Shown here piece after piece: positions 22,533-30,407 of a stretch of 48,653 nucleotides of DNA. Source of the stretch: Kofleriaceae bacterium (GTDB lineage Bacteria > Myxococcota_A > Polyangia > Haliangiales > Haliangiaceae); the NCBI GenBank assembly GCA_022842285.1, contig JALHPV010000015.1:1-48653 (forward strand), read 5' to 3'. Positions within the stretch are counted from its first letter, which is position 1. Each line of letters starts with the position of its first letter. The position numbers and the translations under genes were made by a program. Below the pieces are notes generated by a model. The model searched no databases and was not told the DNA's origin. It saw nothing but the letters and a program-made list of their open reading frames with translations.

Positions 22533-22970
22533 ATGAGCATCGAGGCGAAGGAGACGGCGCTGTTCGCCGCCTACGAGCGAATCGTGGCGAGTCAGCAGAC
22601 AGTTGGATTCGCCAAGCTCGACCGGGCGGATCAGCTGTTCATCGTGATCTGGGAGCTCGAAGCCGAGGTGAACAACGGCGGGTTTTCGCAATGGATGTTC
22701 AACAGCTTCGGTGGGCAGCCGGAGCTTGCTGTCGTCGCGCTTCGTGAGCTCGGTGCGAGCGCAGTGGCAGATGTCTGCGAGCGTTTCTTTGCGTTGTTGC
22801 CGGGCGGTCGCCCCGAATCCGATCGAGATGCTCGTCAATCGCAGCTCGAAGCCGCGGAAGCGCAGCACGGCGAGAAAGCGTTCGAGGATGCGTGCTCGGC
22901 GCTAGAGGAGGAGTTTTATTCGCTCGAGGACGACCTCCGCGACCGCCTGTGGAGTCTCGTGCGTAGCTGA
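22533..22970 (+). CDS. DMP19 family (DUF4375-like) protein
   Basis: A 145-aa soluble protein. The stretch IWELEAEVNNGGFSQWMFNS followed by a Gly-containing turn and a helix (LAVVALRELGAS) matches my knowledge of the DMP19/DUF4375 family, which keeps an NGGF-type motif. DMP19 proteins are acidic DNA mimics in Neisseria, but most relatives have no known role; I do not claim that activity here. The codon use is visibly less GC-biased than in neighbouring genes (for example TTTTATTCG, TTTGCGTTGTTG). It is flanked by 50-bp direct repeats, which suggests acquisition or mobility. Confidence 0.7.
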   Translation: MSIEAKETALFAAYERIVASQQTVGFAKLDRADQLFIVIWELEAEVNNGGFSQWMFNSFGGQPELAVVALRELGASAVADVCERFFALLPGGRPESDRDARQSQLEAAEAQHGEKAFEDACSALEEEFYSLEDDLRDRLWSLVRS

Positions 22971-23052
22971 GCTCCGAACATCTTTAGGGGAGCGCTCTGT
23001 TGCCGCATCAGAGACGAGAATTCTCGCCGATAGTTCTCAAAGCACATTCGCG

Positions 23053-23142
23053 TCAGGGCCAGCTGACGATTGCGAGGCCTGCCCGGCCGGCCGCGCCGCC
23101 GGTGCCACCGAGGCCGGCGGTCTCGCGGTCCGGGTCGCTGGC
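23053..23142 (-). pseudogene. 3'-end fragment of a Gly-rich lipoprotein gene
   Basis: Read on the minus strand this encodes the last ~29 codons and a TGA stop of a close relative of the 23353-24366 lipoprotein: GLGGTGGAAGRAGLAIVSWP here versus GLGGTGGAAGRAGLVIVSWP there. About 87 bp align (23056-23142 with 23355-23442) with only a handful of differences. Upstream of the match the sequence turns directly into the 50-bp repeat, so only the 3' end exists. It parallels the fragment at 115-205. Confidence 0.75.
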
Positions 23143-23144
23143 GT

Positions 23145-23194
23145 AGACCCACCCCCGATGTCGCTCCGCAGGCGGCCTGCCTCGTTCATGCCCC
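23145..23194 (+). repeat. 50-bp direct repeat, copy 2
   Basis: Identical to 22434-22483 and in the same orientation. It begins two bases after the end of the Gly-rich gene fragment and runs directly into the 15-bp doublet at 23193. Confidence 0.85.
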
Positions 23195-23265
23195 GCGCGC
23201 TCGTGCTCCGCGCGCTCGTGCCCCAGAATCGTTTGACGCCAAGACGCCGAGGAACGCCAAGGTCA
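23193..23265 (+). repeat. Composite repeat module, locus 2
   Basis: Two adjacent 15-bp units (23193-23207 and 23208-23222, CCGCGCGCTCGTGCT with one mismatch) run into TCGTGCCCC, then GACGCCAAGACGCC and AACGCCAAGG. The order of elements matches 1106-1175. A GCGCTTCGCGC element follows at 23281, comparable with GGCGCGAAGCGCC in locus 1. Confidence 0.6.
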
Positions 23266-23305
23266 GAAGAGATGTGATCGGCGCTTCGCGCACGACGCGT
23301 GTGCG

Positions 23306-23344
23306 GGAGGGTGTCGCAGGGGTCGGCCCCCTGCGACACCCTCC
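23306..23344. terminator. Long perfect hairpin 3' of the Gly-rich lipoprotein gene
   Basis: A 17-bp perfect inverted repeat (23306-23322 with 23328-23344) encloses a 5-nt loop TCGGC. It lies 8 bp beyond the stop of the minus-strand lipoprotein gene. No T tract follows on either strand, so it may act as a terminator or mRNA-stabilising structure rather than a classical intrinsic terminator. The loop region (AGGGGTCGGCCCCCT) belongs to the GGGGTC/CCCC family seen in the first kilobase, so it may also be a REP-type element. Confidence 0.55.
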
Positions 23345-23352
23345 GATGTGTT

Positions 23353-24366
23353 CTAGGGCCAGCTGACGATGACGAGGCCTGCCCGGCCGGCCGCGCCGCC
23401 GGTGCCACCGAGGCCGGCGGTCTTGCGGTCCGGGTCGCTGGCGTTGCCGGGCGTGGCACCCTCGCCGGCGTCGGTGTCCTGTTGCGAGAGGCCGGGTTCG
23501 ATGTGGCTGCTACCGCCGCCGCCCGCGGAGGTGCTGGAGGAGCCGCCGTTGAAGCCAGCGCCGCCGCCGAAGTAGCCGCCACCGCCGCCGCCCGAGCCGT
23601 TGGTCATGGAGTTCGACCGGGCCGAGCCGCCTTGGGTGGAGGTGCCCGCGCAGTCCGGGATCACGTTGCAGGTGCCGGGGGCGGATTGCGTGCCGCCGCT
23701 GCCGGGGTTGTTGCCGTTCAGGCCGGGGAGGCCTTCGAGTCCGCCGCCGGCGCCGCCGGATTCGGCCGCGCCGTCGCCACCGCCTCCGCCTCCGGCGGCG
23801 GTGATGAGCTCGATACCGGCGGAGATGACGGCGGAGCGTCCGCCGCCGCCGCCGCCGAAGCCGGTCTGCGGCGTGCCACCGCCGGACCCGCCGCCATTGA
23901 CGCCGCCTGCGCCCGACGACGACCCCCCACCGCCGCCACCGACGAGGATCATCAAGGGACCGTCGAGGTCGGTGGCAAAGCCGGTCGCGAATCCGCCGCC
24001 GCCGCCGGGGCCGCCATCGCTGCCACCGCCGGCGCCCCAGAGCTTGAAGGTCGCGGATGAACAGCCAACGGGCAGCGAGACGGTGAACGTGCCGACTTCG
24101 TCGAAGCGCTCGGTGCCGGGTACGCAGATGGCGGCGTCGATGGACGCGTCGGGCTCGGCGTCGATGGGCGCGTCGGGCTCGGCGTCGAGAGGCGCGTCGG
24201 GCTCGCTCGCGTCGGCGAAGGGGTTAACGGTGATGCAGGTGGCGCTGGGGCCGCAGATCTGATCGCCGGGGCACCGCGAGCTGTCGCTGCACGGAACGCC
24301 CTCGGGCACCGTGGGCGCGTAGCAGGCCGCAAGCAGGACCAGTACGGTGAGGCGCGGAGCAGGCAA
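23353..24366 (-). CDS. Gly-rich lipoprotein, 337 aa
   Basis: The signal peptide ends in the lipobox LAAC. It is followed by a small Cys module (CSDSSRCPGDQICGPSATC) and a spacer of EPDAPLDA-like repeats (about 53-80). A beta-rich region begins at FTVSLPVGCSSATFKLWGAG, and the rest is a Gly-rich C-terminal half with long GGGGGG tracts ending in LVIVSWP. The plan matches the 466-aa lipoprotein at 12656-14056. The last ~29 codons are repeated as a fragment at 23053-23142. The function is unknown; a surface location is inferred from the lipobox. Confidence 0.72.
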   Translation of the reverse strand: MPAPRLTVLVLLAACYAPTVPEGVPCSDSSRCPGDQICGPSATCITVNPFADASEPDAPLDAEPDAPIDAEPDASIDAAICVPGTERFDEVGTFTVSLPVGCSSATFKLWGAGGGSDGGPGGGGGFATGFATDLDGPLMILVGGGGGGSSSGAGGVNGGGSGGGTPQTGFGGGGGGRSAVISAGIELITAAGGGGGGDGAAESGGAGGGLEGLPGLNGNNPGSGGTQSAPGTCNVIPDCAGTSTQGGSARSNSMTNGSGGGGGGYFGGGAGFNGGSSSTSAGGGGSSHIEPGLSQQDTDAGEGATPGNASDPDRKTAGLGGTGGAAGRAGLVIVSWP

Positions 24367-24471
24367 CCAGGGGAGCGTATCACCGCGGAAACCGGCAGCA
24401 GCGAACAGTCAATGCGGGCAGGGAATGGCACCGGCGTCAACTGGCGCGAGGAATCGTGTGTCTATTGGGAC

Positions 24472-25419
24472 ATGCGGTGGCTAGCTCTTGGATGTGCTGC
24501 GATCACCATGGCCTGTGCCGTGAGCTCCAACATGGATGCCAGTGCCGAAGAGGCGCTGACGGACTGCGGGACGCCACCCGGCAAGGACGGTTCGTTCCGC
24601 CACACGCGGAGCCGGGCGATCGCGAAGCTCGGCGAGCCGACGCATCGCGGGGTCGACGTGGTGGCGCGGACGACCGATGGCACGCAACGGCTCGGCGGGA
24701 AGCTGGCGTACGGGTCGACGGACAAGGACCTCGAGGACGAGGACGTGACGATCTTCGCGTGCACGCCGAGCGGCTGGCACGCGATGACGACGACGACGAC
24801 GGATGACGAGGGGCGCTTCGAGGCGACGCTCGCCGGGGCGGCGCGGCTGGGCGCCGGGACGCATACGCTATATGCGCGCGTGAACGGCGATGGAACCGGT
24901 GCGTTCTTCTACGGCTTCGTCCTCACGCCGGGGCAGCGCGTGATCGTCTCGGACGTGGATGGGACGTTGACAGCGTCGGAGAACGCGATCGTCGAACAGG
25001 TCGCCCTCGGGACGAACATCGGGATCCAGGAGGGATCGCCGGAGGCGCTGCGCGAGAGCGGCGCGCTCATCGTGTATCTCACGGCGCGCGGCGATCAATT
25101 CACGGAGCTGACGCGGCAGTGGCTCGATGCGCGGGGGTATCCGCGCGGGGCGCTGCGACTGGCACCGTCCCTGCTGACCTTGCCGGGCGACGGGCAGCTC
25201 GAGGCGAAGCAGGCGTTGCTCGCGGACCTCCAGATCCCGATCGCGGCGGGCATCGGGAATCGCAGCACGGACATTCATGCGTACACGCATGCGGGCCTCA
25301 CGCCGGACCGGATCTTCATCAAGCTGCCCGAGTTCACGGACGAGCTCGAGGCGCAGCTGGCCGCCGGGCAGGCGACGAGCTTCGAGGACTACTCGCTGCT
25401 GGCGGCGCAGCTGCCGTAA
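24472..25419 (+). CDS. exported lipin/LNS2-like HAD phosphatase
   Basis: A 315-aa HAD-superfamily protein with a probable signal sequence (MRWLALGCAAITMACAVSS). An N-terminal beta-sandwich-like region (about 35-155) is followed by the LNS2 fold. Motif I is VSDVDGTLT with Asp161 and Asp163; motif II lies in VYLTARGDQ; and GNRSTDIHAYTHAG followed by DRIFIKLPEF strongly resembles GNRxxDVxAYxxxG in lipins. Lipin-type enzymes dephosphorylate phosphatidate to diacylglycerol, so a lipid phosphatase outside the inner membrane is plausible. ATG at 24472 is chosen because it opens the signal peptide; the 20 residues before it look like leader sequence. It diverges from the Gly-rich lipoprotein. Confidence 0.75.
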   Translation: MRWLALGCAAITMACAVSSNMDASAEEALTDCGTPPGKDGSFRHTRSRAIAKLGEPTHRGVDVVARTTDGTQRLGGKLAYGSTDKDLEDEDVTIFACTPSGWHAMTTTTTDDEGRFEATLAGAARLGAGTHTLYARVNGDGTGAFFYGFVLTPGQRVIVSDVDGTLTASENAIVEQVALGTNIGIQEGSPEALRESGALIVYLTARGDQFTELTRQWLDARGYPRGALRLAPSLLTLPGDGQLEAKQALLADLQIPIAAGIGNRSTDIHAYTHAGLTPDRIFIKLPEFTDELEAQLAAGQATSFEDYSLLAAQLP

Positions 25420-25435
25420 GCCGAAAATGAACGAC

Positions 25436-25464
25436 AGCCCCATCGACGGTAAATCGATGGGGCT
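25436..25464. terminator. Bidirectional terminator hairpin
   Basis: AGCCCCATCGA and TCGATGGGGCT form an 11-bp perfect stem around the 7-nt loop CGGTAAA. It lies 16 nt after the stop of the lipin-like gene and 5 nt from the stop of the convergent EF-G-like gene, so it can serve both. Confidence 0.8.
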
Positions 25465-25469
25465 AACTA

Positions 25470-27428
25470 CTAGCCAGGTGCGCGCTCGTAGCGAGCGGGC
25501 TCGAGCGTGAAGCGACCGCGCCCGTGCGTGAGGGTGCCGAGGGCACTCGCGTAGCCGAAGACTTCGGCGAGTGGGACCTCGGCCTTCACGACGCGATCGT
25601 CGGCGCGCACGTCGAGGCCCAGGATCTGGCCACGGCGGCGCCCGACGTCACCAACGACGGAGCCCAGGTGCGACTCGGGGGTGGTGACCTCGAGCGACAT
25701 CACGGGCTCGAGGAGCGTCGGGTCCGCGGAGGCGGCAGCTTTCCGGAAGGCGAAGCGGCCCGCATTCGCGAACGCGAGCTCGCTCGAGTCGGAGACGTGC
25801 ATCGCGCCGTCCAGGAGCGTGACCTTGATGTCGACCACGGGGTGGCCGCCACAGAGGCCGTCGTTCATGGCTTGCTTGATGCCCGTCTCGACGCCGCGGA
25901 CGTGCTCGCGCGTGATCGCGCCGCCCTTGATGCGGTTGTCAAAGACCAGGCCCGCACCGCGGTCGGCGGGTCCGACCTCGATGACGATGTGAGCCCACTG
26001 ACCTGGCCCGCCGTCTTGCTTGACGTGCCGGTAGGTCACTTGCGTGACCTTGCCGAGTGTCGAGCGATAGGCGACGAGCGGCTGGCCCGTGGCCACCTTC
26101 ACGCCGTGCTCCAGGGCGAGTCGCTCGACGGTGATCTCGAGGTGCAACTGGCCCATGCCCGCGAGGAGGGTTTGTCCGGTCTCCGGACTCGTCTCCACGC
26201 GGAGCGAGGGGTCAGCGGCCACCATGCGCTGCAGGGCCATGCCCAGCTTCTCGCGATCAGCGCCCGTGACGGGCTCGATGGCGATTCGCATCACCGGGTC
26301 CGGCGCGCGGATCGCTTCGAGCTCGACGGGATGCTCGGGAGAGCTGATGGTCTCGCCACCAGCGAGGGGCATGCCGATGATGGCGCCGATCTCGCCGGCT
26401 TCGAGGCGCGAGACCTCGGTTCGCTCGTCGGCCGTGAGTTGCACGAGCCGACCGACGCGCAGCTTGCGGCCACCGCGCGACGCGAGCACGGCCTGCCCCT
26501 TCTCGAGCACGCCGTCATAGACGCGCACGAACGTGAGCTGACCGTAGTCGTCGAACGTGACCTTGAAGCCGAGCGCCGCGAGCGGAGCCGACGCCGAGCC
26601 CGACGGCGCGGGGAGTAGCGCCACCGCCGCGTCGAGGAGAGGCTCGACGCCACGATGCCGGTACGCCGAACCGGCGAGCACGGGGACGATCCGACCGGTG
26701 ACCGTCGCTGCCCGCAGCGCGGCCCACAGCGTCTCGGAGGAGATGCTGCGACCGGCCACGACGGCGTCGAGCACGGCAGGATCCTCGTCGGCACACACCT
26801 CGAGGATGCGGTCGCGAGCGCGCTGCAAGTTGTCAGAGAGCGTGACCGGAAGGGCCGTGGGCGTCGAGGGGCGGTCGGAGTGATGCCAGCGCAGTTCCCG
26901 CTGGCCGACGAGATCGATGACGCCGACGAGGTCGTCGCCGTCGAAGAGCGGCCAGTTGACGGGCACGGGGTTGGCCCCGAGGCGCGAGGCCACCTCGGCG
27001 ACGCTACGTTCGAAGTTCGCGCCGGTGCGATCGAGCTTGTTGACGAACACCAGCCGCGGGACGCGGTGGCGATCGGCTTGACGCCAGACCGTCTCGGTTT
27101 GCGGCTCCACGCCGGCGACGCCGTCGAGGACCACGATCGCCCCGTCGAGGACGCGCAGGGACCGCTCGACTTCAACGGTGAAGTCGACGTGACCTGGCGT
27201 GTCGATGAGGTGGATGCGGTGCCCCTGCCAGTCGCAGGTGACGGCCGCAGCGAGGATCGTGATGCCTCGGCCTTGTTCGAGCGGGTGCGAGTCGGTGCTC
27301 GCCGTGCCGTCGTGGACCTCGCCGATCGAGTGGATCCGTCCCGTGTGGAAGAGGATGCGTTCGGTGAGCGTGGTCTTGCCGGCGTCGACGTGCGCGATGA
27401 TGCCTAGATTGCGGATACGGTTGTTCAT
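25470..27428 (-). CDS. elongation factor G paralogue (EF-G-like translational GTPase)
   Basis: A 652-aa translational GTPase. The G motifs are present: AHVDAGKTT (G1), GRGIT (G2), DTPGHVDF (G3), NKLD (G4) and SAY (G5). Domain III-V sequences are also recognisable, including HVKQDGGPGQWAH of domain IV and SSELAFANAGRFAFRKA. It is about 40-50 residues shorter than typical EF-G, mainly in the G' part. EQGRGIT replaces the usual ERERGIT, so it is likely one of the accessory EF-G paralogues (EF-G2-like). A tetracycline-protection role is not supported. No ribosomal protein or tuf genes are nearby, which also argues against the housekeeping copy. Confidence 0.85.
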   Translation of the reverse strand: MNNRIRNLGIIAHVDAGKTTLTERILFHTGRIHSIGEVHDGTASTDSHPLEQGRGITILAAAVTCDWQGHRIHLIDTPGHVDFTVEVERSLRVLDGAIVVLDGVAGVEPQTETVWRQADRHRVPRLVFVNKLDRTGANFERSVAEVASRLGANPVPVNWPLFDGDDLVGVIDLVGQRELRWHHSDRPSTPTALPVTLSDNLQRARDRILEVCADEDPAVLDAVVAGRSISSETLWAALRAATVTGRIVPVLAGSAYRHRGVEPLLDAAVALLPAPSGSASAPLAALGFKVTFDDYGQLTFVRVYDGVLEKGQAVLASRGGRKLRVGRLVQLTADERTEVSRLEAGEIGAIIGMPLAGGETISSPEHPVELEAIRAPDPVMRIAIEPVTGADREKLGMALQRMVAADPSLRVETSPETGQTLLAGMGQLHLEITVERLALEHGVKVATGQPLVAYRSTLGKVTQVTYRHVKQDGGPGQWAHIVIEVGPADRGAGLVFDNRIKGGAITREHVRGVETGIKQAMNDGLCGGHPVVDIKVTLLDGAMHVSDSSELAFANAGRFAFRKAAASADPTLLEPVMSLEVTTPESHLGSVVGDVGRRRGQILGLDVRADDRVVKAEVPLAEVFGYASALGTLTHGRGRFTLEPARYERAPG

Positions 27429-27539
27429 ACAGAAGCTCTCGGGTGCGTGAAGGAGCGTTCGAACGGCTCAGTCACCGCGAAGAGCGGACGCGCGGCATCG
27501 AACGGATGCGCCGCGGTCGTCGTCGTGGCTCCCCGCGGT

Positions 27540-27614
27540 CTACAGACGCGCGGCCGCGAACATGGCGCAGCCGGCCAGGAACGCGTAGCGGTTGGTGTAG
27601 AGCGAGAGCAACAT
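27540..27614 (-). pseudogene. small hydrophobic ORF, possibly frameshifted
   Basis: ATG at 27614 opens a 24-codon frame with a single hydrophobic segment (LYTNRYAFLAGCAMFAAA) and a TAG stop at 27540-27542. In another minus-strand frame the sequence continues protein-like to 27425 (HPFDAARPLFAVTEPFERS). One frameshift would therefore give a ~60-residue single-span protein ending next to the EF-G start. No strong ribosome binding site is visible. The rest of the 251-bp gap (27429-27679) shows nothing else. It may be a remnant or chance. Confidence 0.3.
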
Positions 27615-27679
27615 GACGGCGCCACACTAAGGAGCCCGCCGCGATCCGTCAACAGGTGTCTCGGAGAGCCGCGAAACCT

Positions 27680-29089
27680 TTAGTAACCGTCGAGCGCGGC
27701 GAAGGCCGCCGACAGGTTCGGGCGAGGGCCGATGTGCTCCTTCGTATTGCCGGTCTGCGGCGAGCCGCTCGACACCAGCAAGCCCCGCACGTGCTCCGGC
27801 GACAGCACGCCGCCACGGCGCTTCGCGTAGCTCTGGAGGAGGATCGCCGCGCCGGCCACGATCGGCGACGCGCTCGACGTCCCGCTGAACTCGGCGGTGT
27901 AGTGCCGGTCGGTGTTGTCGTCGCTGCAGGACTGGAGGTCGCCATAGTCGAGGGTCGTGACCTTGCGGCCCCAGCCCTGGACGTCCACGCGGGTGCCGTA
28001 GTTGGAGAAGTCGAGGCGCGCCCGATCGCGGAAGCCCACTCGCGGCGGACCACCGGCCCCGACCATGATGGCGCCCGAGTCGCGCTTCGTACGATCGAAC
28101 TTGCCCTTGTACGCCTTGTGCTCGAGGTTCTCGGCGCCGTTGCCCGCGGCTTCGACGATGATCACGCCGCGCTGCGCATGCGTCGAGATCGCGAGGTAGA
28201 CGTCGTCGTACCACTCGACTGGAATCCAGCGACCGCGCGGCCCCGCCGTCTGCAGCTCGATGAGCAGGACATCCCCGGGCCGCAGGGCGTTCGCGGCCGC
28301 ATCGATGGCCGCGGCCACGCCGATGCCGCCAAGCGACGCCGTCACGACGCGCTCGGTGCCTGGCGCGATGCCGCCCACGCCGATGCGATTGTGCTTCCCG
28401 ACGACCTCCCCGAGGACCGCCGTGCCATGCGCCTGCCAGCTCCGATCCATCGGCGAACCAGCCACGTGCTCGATGCGATCACCAGGCAGATCCTCGTGGG
28501 CCGCGTTCCAGCCGCCTTCGATATCCGCAAACGCGACGCCCTGCCCCATCGCATCACGACGCCATCCCGCAGCCGCGTCGATGCCGCCGGGGGCGACGCC
28601 GAGATAGCCCTGCTGCTTCACGAAGAGCGGGGTGTCGATCGGGCAGCCACGGTCGTCACGCCGAACCGCGGGTAGCGACGGCTCGATGAATACGCTCCGC
28701 GGGAGCTCCGATGTCGGCTCGACGAAGGCCTGGGCGACCCCGGCGAGCGCCCGCAGCTGCTGGACGAGGATTTCTGCCGCCTGCGGCGACGGCGCCGGCA
28801 AGCGCAGCCACTGCGCGCGTCCGTCAGTGCGCAACGCCCCCGACTCGAACAGCGAGTGTTCGAGCCTCGCCGGGAGCAACTCGCCTTGCAGCGACATGTC
28901 CCGCGTCAGCTCGACGTGGACGAACGTCGAACCACCACCAGCGGTGGACGTGGCCTGTCCGATCACGCTCGCCAGCCGCTCGGGCGCCGTCGGCGTGGCC
29001 CGCGGCGTCGGAATGAGCGTGGAGAAGGCAGCGGCCGCGAGCAACAAGCCCCCGAGCCGCCACGGCAGCGTAGTCCCCGTCGCGAGCAT
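27680..29089 (-). CDS. S8 (subtilisin-like) serine protease, exported
   Basis: A 469-aa protease with an N-terminal hydrophobic export signal (about residues 10-28), a propeptide-like region to about 140 and an S8 catalytic domain. The triad is Asp189 (FADIEGG), His221 (QAHGTAVLG) and Ser405 (FSGTSSASP), with oxyanion Asn317 (EAAGNG). The catalytic Ser motif GTSSASP carries Ser where GTSMASP is usual. It begins 55 nt after the stop of the FecR/TPR anti-sigma gene on the same strand, so it may be the last gene of that operon. A role in processing envelope proteins is possible but unproven. Confidence 0.85.
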   Translation of the reverse strand: MLATGTTLPWRLGGLLLAAAAFSTLIPTPRATPTAPERLASVIGQATSTAGGGSTFVHVELTRDMSLQGELLPARLEHSLFESGALRTDGRAQWLRLPAPSPQAAEILVQQLRALAGVAQAFVEPTSELPRSVFIEPSLPAVRRDDRGCPIDTPLFVKQQGYLGVAPGGIDAAAGWRRDAMGQGVAFADIEGGWNAAHEDLPGDRIEHVAGSPMDRSWQAHGTAVLGEVVGKHNRIGVGGIAPGTERVVTASLGGIGVAAAIDAAANALRPGDVLLIELQTAGPRGRWIPVEWYDDVYLAISTHAQRGVIIVEAAGNGAENLEHKAYKGKFDRTKRDSGAIMVGAGGPPRVGFRDRARLDFSNYGTRVDVQGWGRKVTTLDYGDLQSCSDDNTDRHYTAEFSGTSSASPIVAGAAILLQSYAKRRGGVLSPEHVRGLLVSSGSPQTGNTKEHIGPRPNLSAAFAALDGY

Positions 29090-29144
29090 CTGACGATCTT
29101 AACCGCGCAGCTGGCTCTGTCCAGAACGAAGCGAGCCTCGCGCC

Positions 29145-30407
29145 CTACTTGTCGAGCTCGCTCAGTCCCTGCTTCGCGGCGGCCTGCACCGCCGGATCCT
29201 TGTCGTCTGCGACGGACTCGTACCAGGTGCGCGCCGACGCCGTGTCCCCTCGCTGGGCGAGGAGGCGGGCGAGCGTGACGACCGCACGCCCGCGACGCGG
29301 CGACGTCGGCGATCGATCGAGGAAGGCCACGAGCGCCCGCTCGGCCTCGGTGCCGCGCGAGATCTTGATGAGCGCCTGCGCCTGGAAGTAGAGCGCATCG
29401 GCAGCGAGAGGGCCTTCGCCCGCCGCCGCTGTACCGAGCTCCTGTGCCGCCTCGGCGTACTTGCCGGCGCGCAGGTGCTTCCAGCCGGCCTGGAAGTGAT
29501 CTTCGACGATGTCGGCGGCTCCGGTGTCGACCGGGGCGGCAGGCGGGTTCACGGTGACGGGCGGTTGCGTCGGCGGCGGGATCTCGATCGCGGGCGCTCG
29601 GTTCGAGGAGTCCGTCGGGGCGGGCCGCGGAGTCCGGACGCCGGACGGTTCGGCCTGCGCGTCGCCGCTGTTCGCGGGGCGAGGGCTCGCGCTGATCGAC
29701 GGCGCGGAGGTCGGACTCGCCGACGACGGAGCGGCGGGCTCGGTTGCGACCGGGGGATCATTCGCTTCGCTAGCCGGCGCGAGCGCGACCACGTCAGCGG
29801 GGCTCGGCAAGGCTGGGCTCAGGTCCGCCGTCTCGATCGGGGCGCGCCAGGTCTGGCCCGTCGCGAGGAAGACGGGGGCCTGGCCGGCGACGACGACCCG
29901 CGCCGTGCCGCGGGCGACCGTGACGCTGCGCAGCGAGTCATCGACGACCTCGACCTCGAAGGCACCGGCACCCTCGACCTGCGCGTCACGCGTCGCGAGC
30001 TGGACTCGATCGCCGTCACGCACGGCGGGAATGGCCAGGCGGAGCTTGCCGTCTCGCACCCGCACCGTCTCCAGGGTCCCCGTCGCGGTCGGAGTCATCA
30101 CGTGCTCGAGCGCGACCGCGTTCGACGACTCGACGGTGGCGTATGCGCCGTGATCGGCCACCGGAGCCGACGACGACGCGGGCGAGCGGACCAGCAGCAT
30201 CGCGACCGCGGCGGCCGCCAGAGCCCCCGCGACGAAACCGAGACCGGCGAGGCCCCACGAGCGACGGGGCGCGGCCTCCTCGGCCCGGACCGCCTGTAGC
30301 AACGACGCGCGAACCGCCTCGCGGCGCGCATCATCGGGCGCGTCGAAGGGGAGCTGCTTCGCGAGATCGGCGAGGCGAGAGTCGGTGGCAGGATCGAGGT
30401 CGCTCAT
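29145..30407 (-). CDS. FecR-like anti-sigma factor with TPR repeats
   Basis: A 420-aa single-span membrane protein. A cytoplasmic N-terminal helical segment (1-48) suits an anti-sigma domain, and the transmembrane helix lies at about 51-73. A FecR-like beta domain follows (about 85-190, ending in VTVARGTARVVVAGQAPVFLATGQ), then a long Pro/Ser/Ala linker (about 195-300) and a C-terminal TPR region (GWKHLRAGKYAEAAQEL and onward). The ATG overlaps the stop of the ECF sigma gene by 4 nt (ATGA) and has AGGGGG as ribosome binding site. I infer that it holds and releases the adjacent sigma factor in response to an envelope signal. Confidence 0.8.
   Translation of the reverse strand: MSDLDPATDSRLADLAKQLPFDAPDDARREAVRASLLQAVRAEEAAPRRSWGLAGLGFVAGALAAAAVAMLLVRSPASSSAPVADHGAYATVESSNAVALEHVMTPTATGTLETVRVRDGKLRLAIPAVRDGDRVQLATRDAQVEGAGAFEVEVVDDSLRSVTVARGTARVVVAGQAPVFLATGQTWRAPIETADLSPALPSPADVVALAPASEANDPPVATEPAAPSSASPTSAPSISASPRPANSGDAQAEPSGVRTPRPAPTDSSNRAPAIEIPPPTQPPVTVNPPAAPVDTGAADIVEDHFQAGWKHLRAGKYAEAAQELGTAAAGEGPLAADALYFQAQALIKISRGTEAERALVAFLDRSPTSPRRGRAVVTLARLLAQRGDTASARTWYESVADDKDPAVQAAAKQGLSELDK

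Larger units (their letters stand above)
22971..23352. other. Repeat strip 3' of the Gly-rich lipoprotein gene
   Basis: This 382-bp stretch has no intact gene. In order it holds ~80 bp of lower-GC sequence after the DMP19 stop, the gene fragment 23053-23142, the 50-bp repeat copy 2, a 15-bp tandem doublet with CGCCAAGACGCC sequence, a GCGCTTCGCGC element and a long perfect hairpin. The elements are annotated individually. Confidence 0.6.

Noticed and set aside
25470-27428. Tetracycline ribosomal protection protein
   Set aside because: Domain IV retains EF-G-type sequence and the gene has no resistance-type context; an EF-G paralogue fits better.
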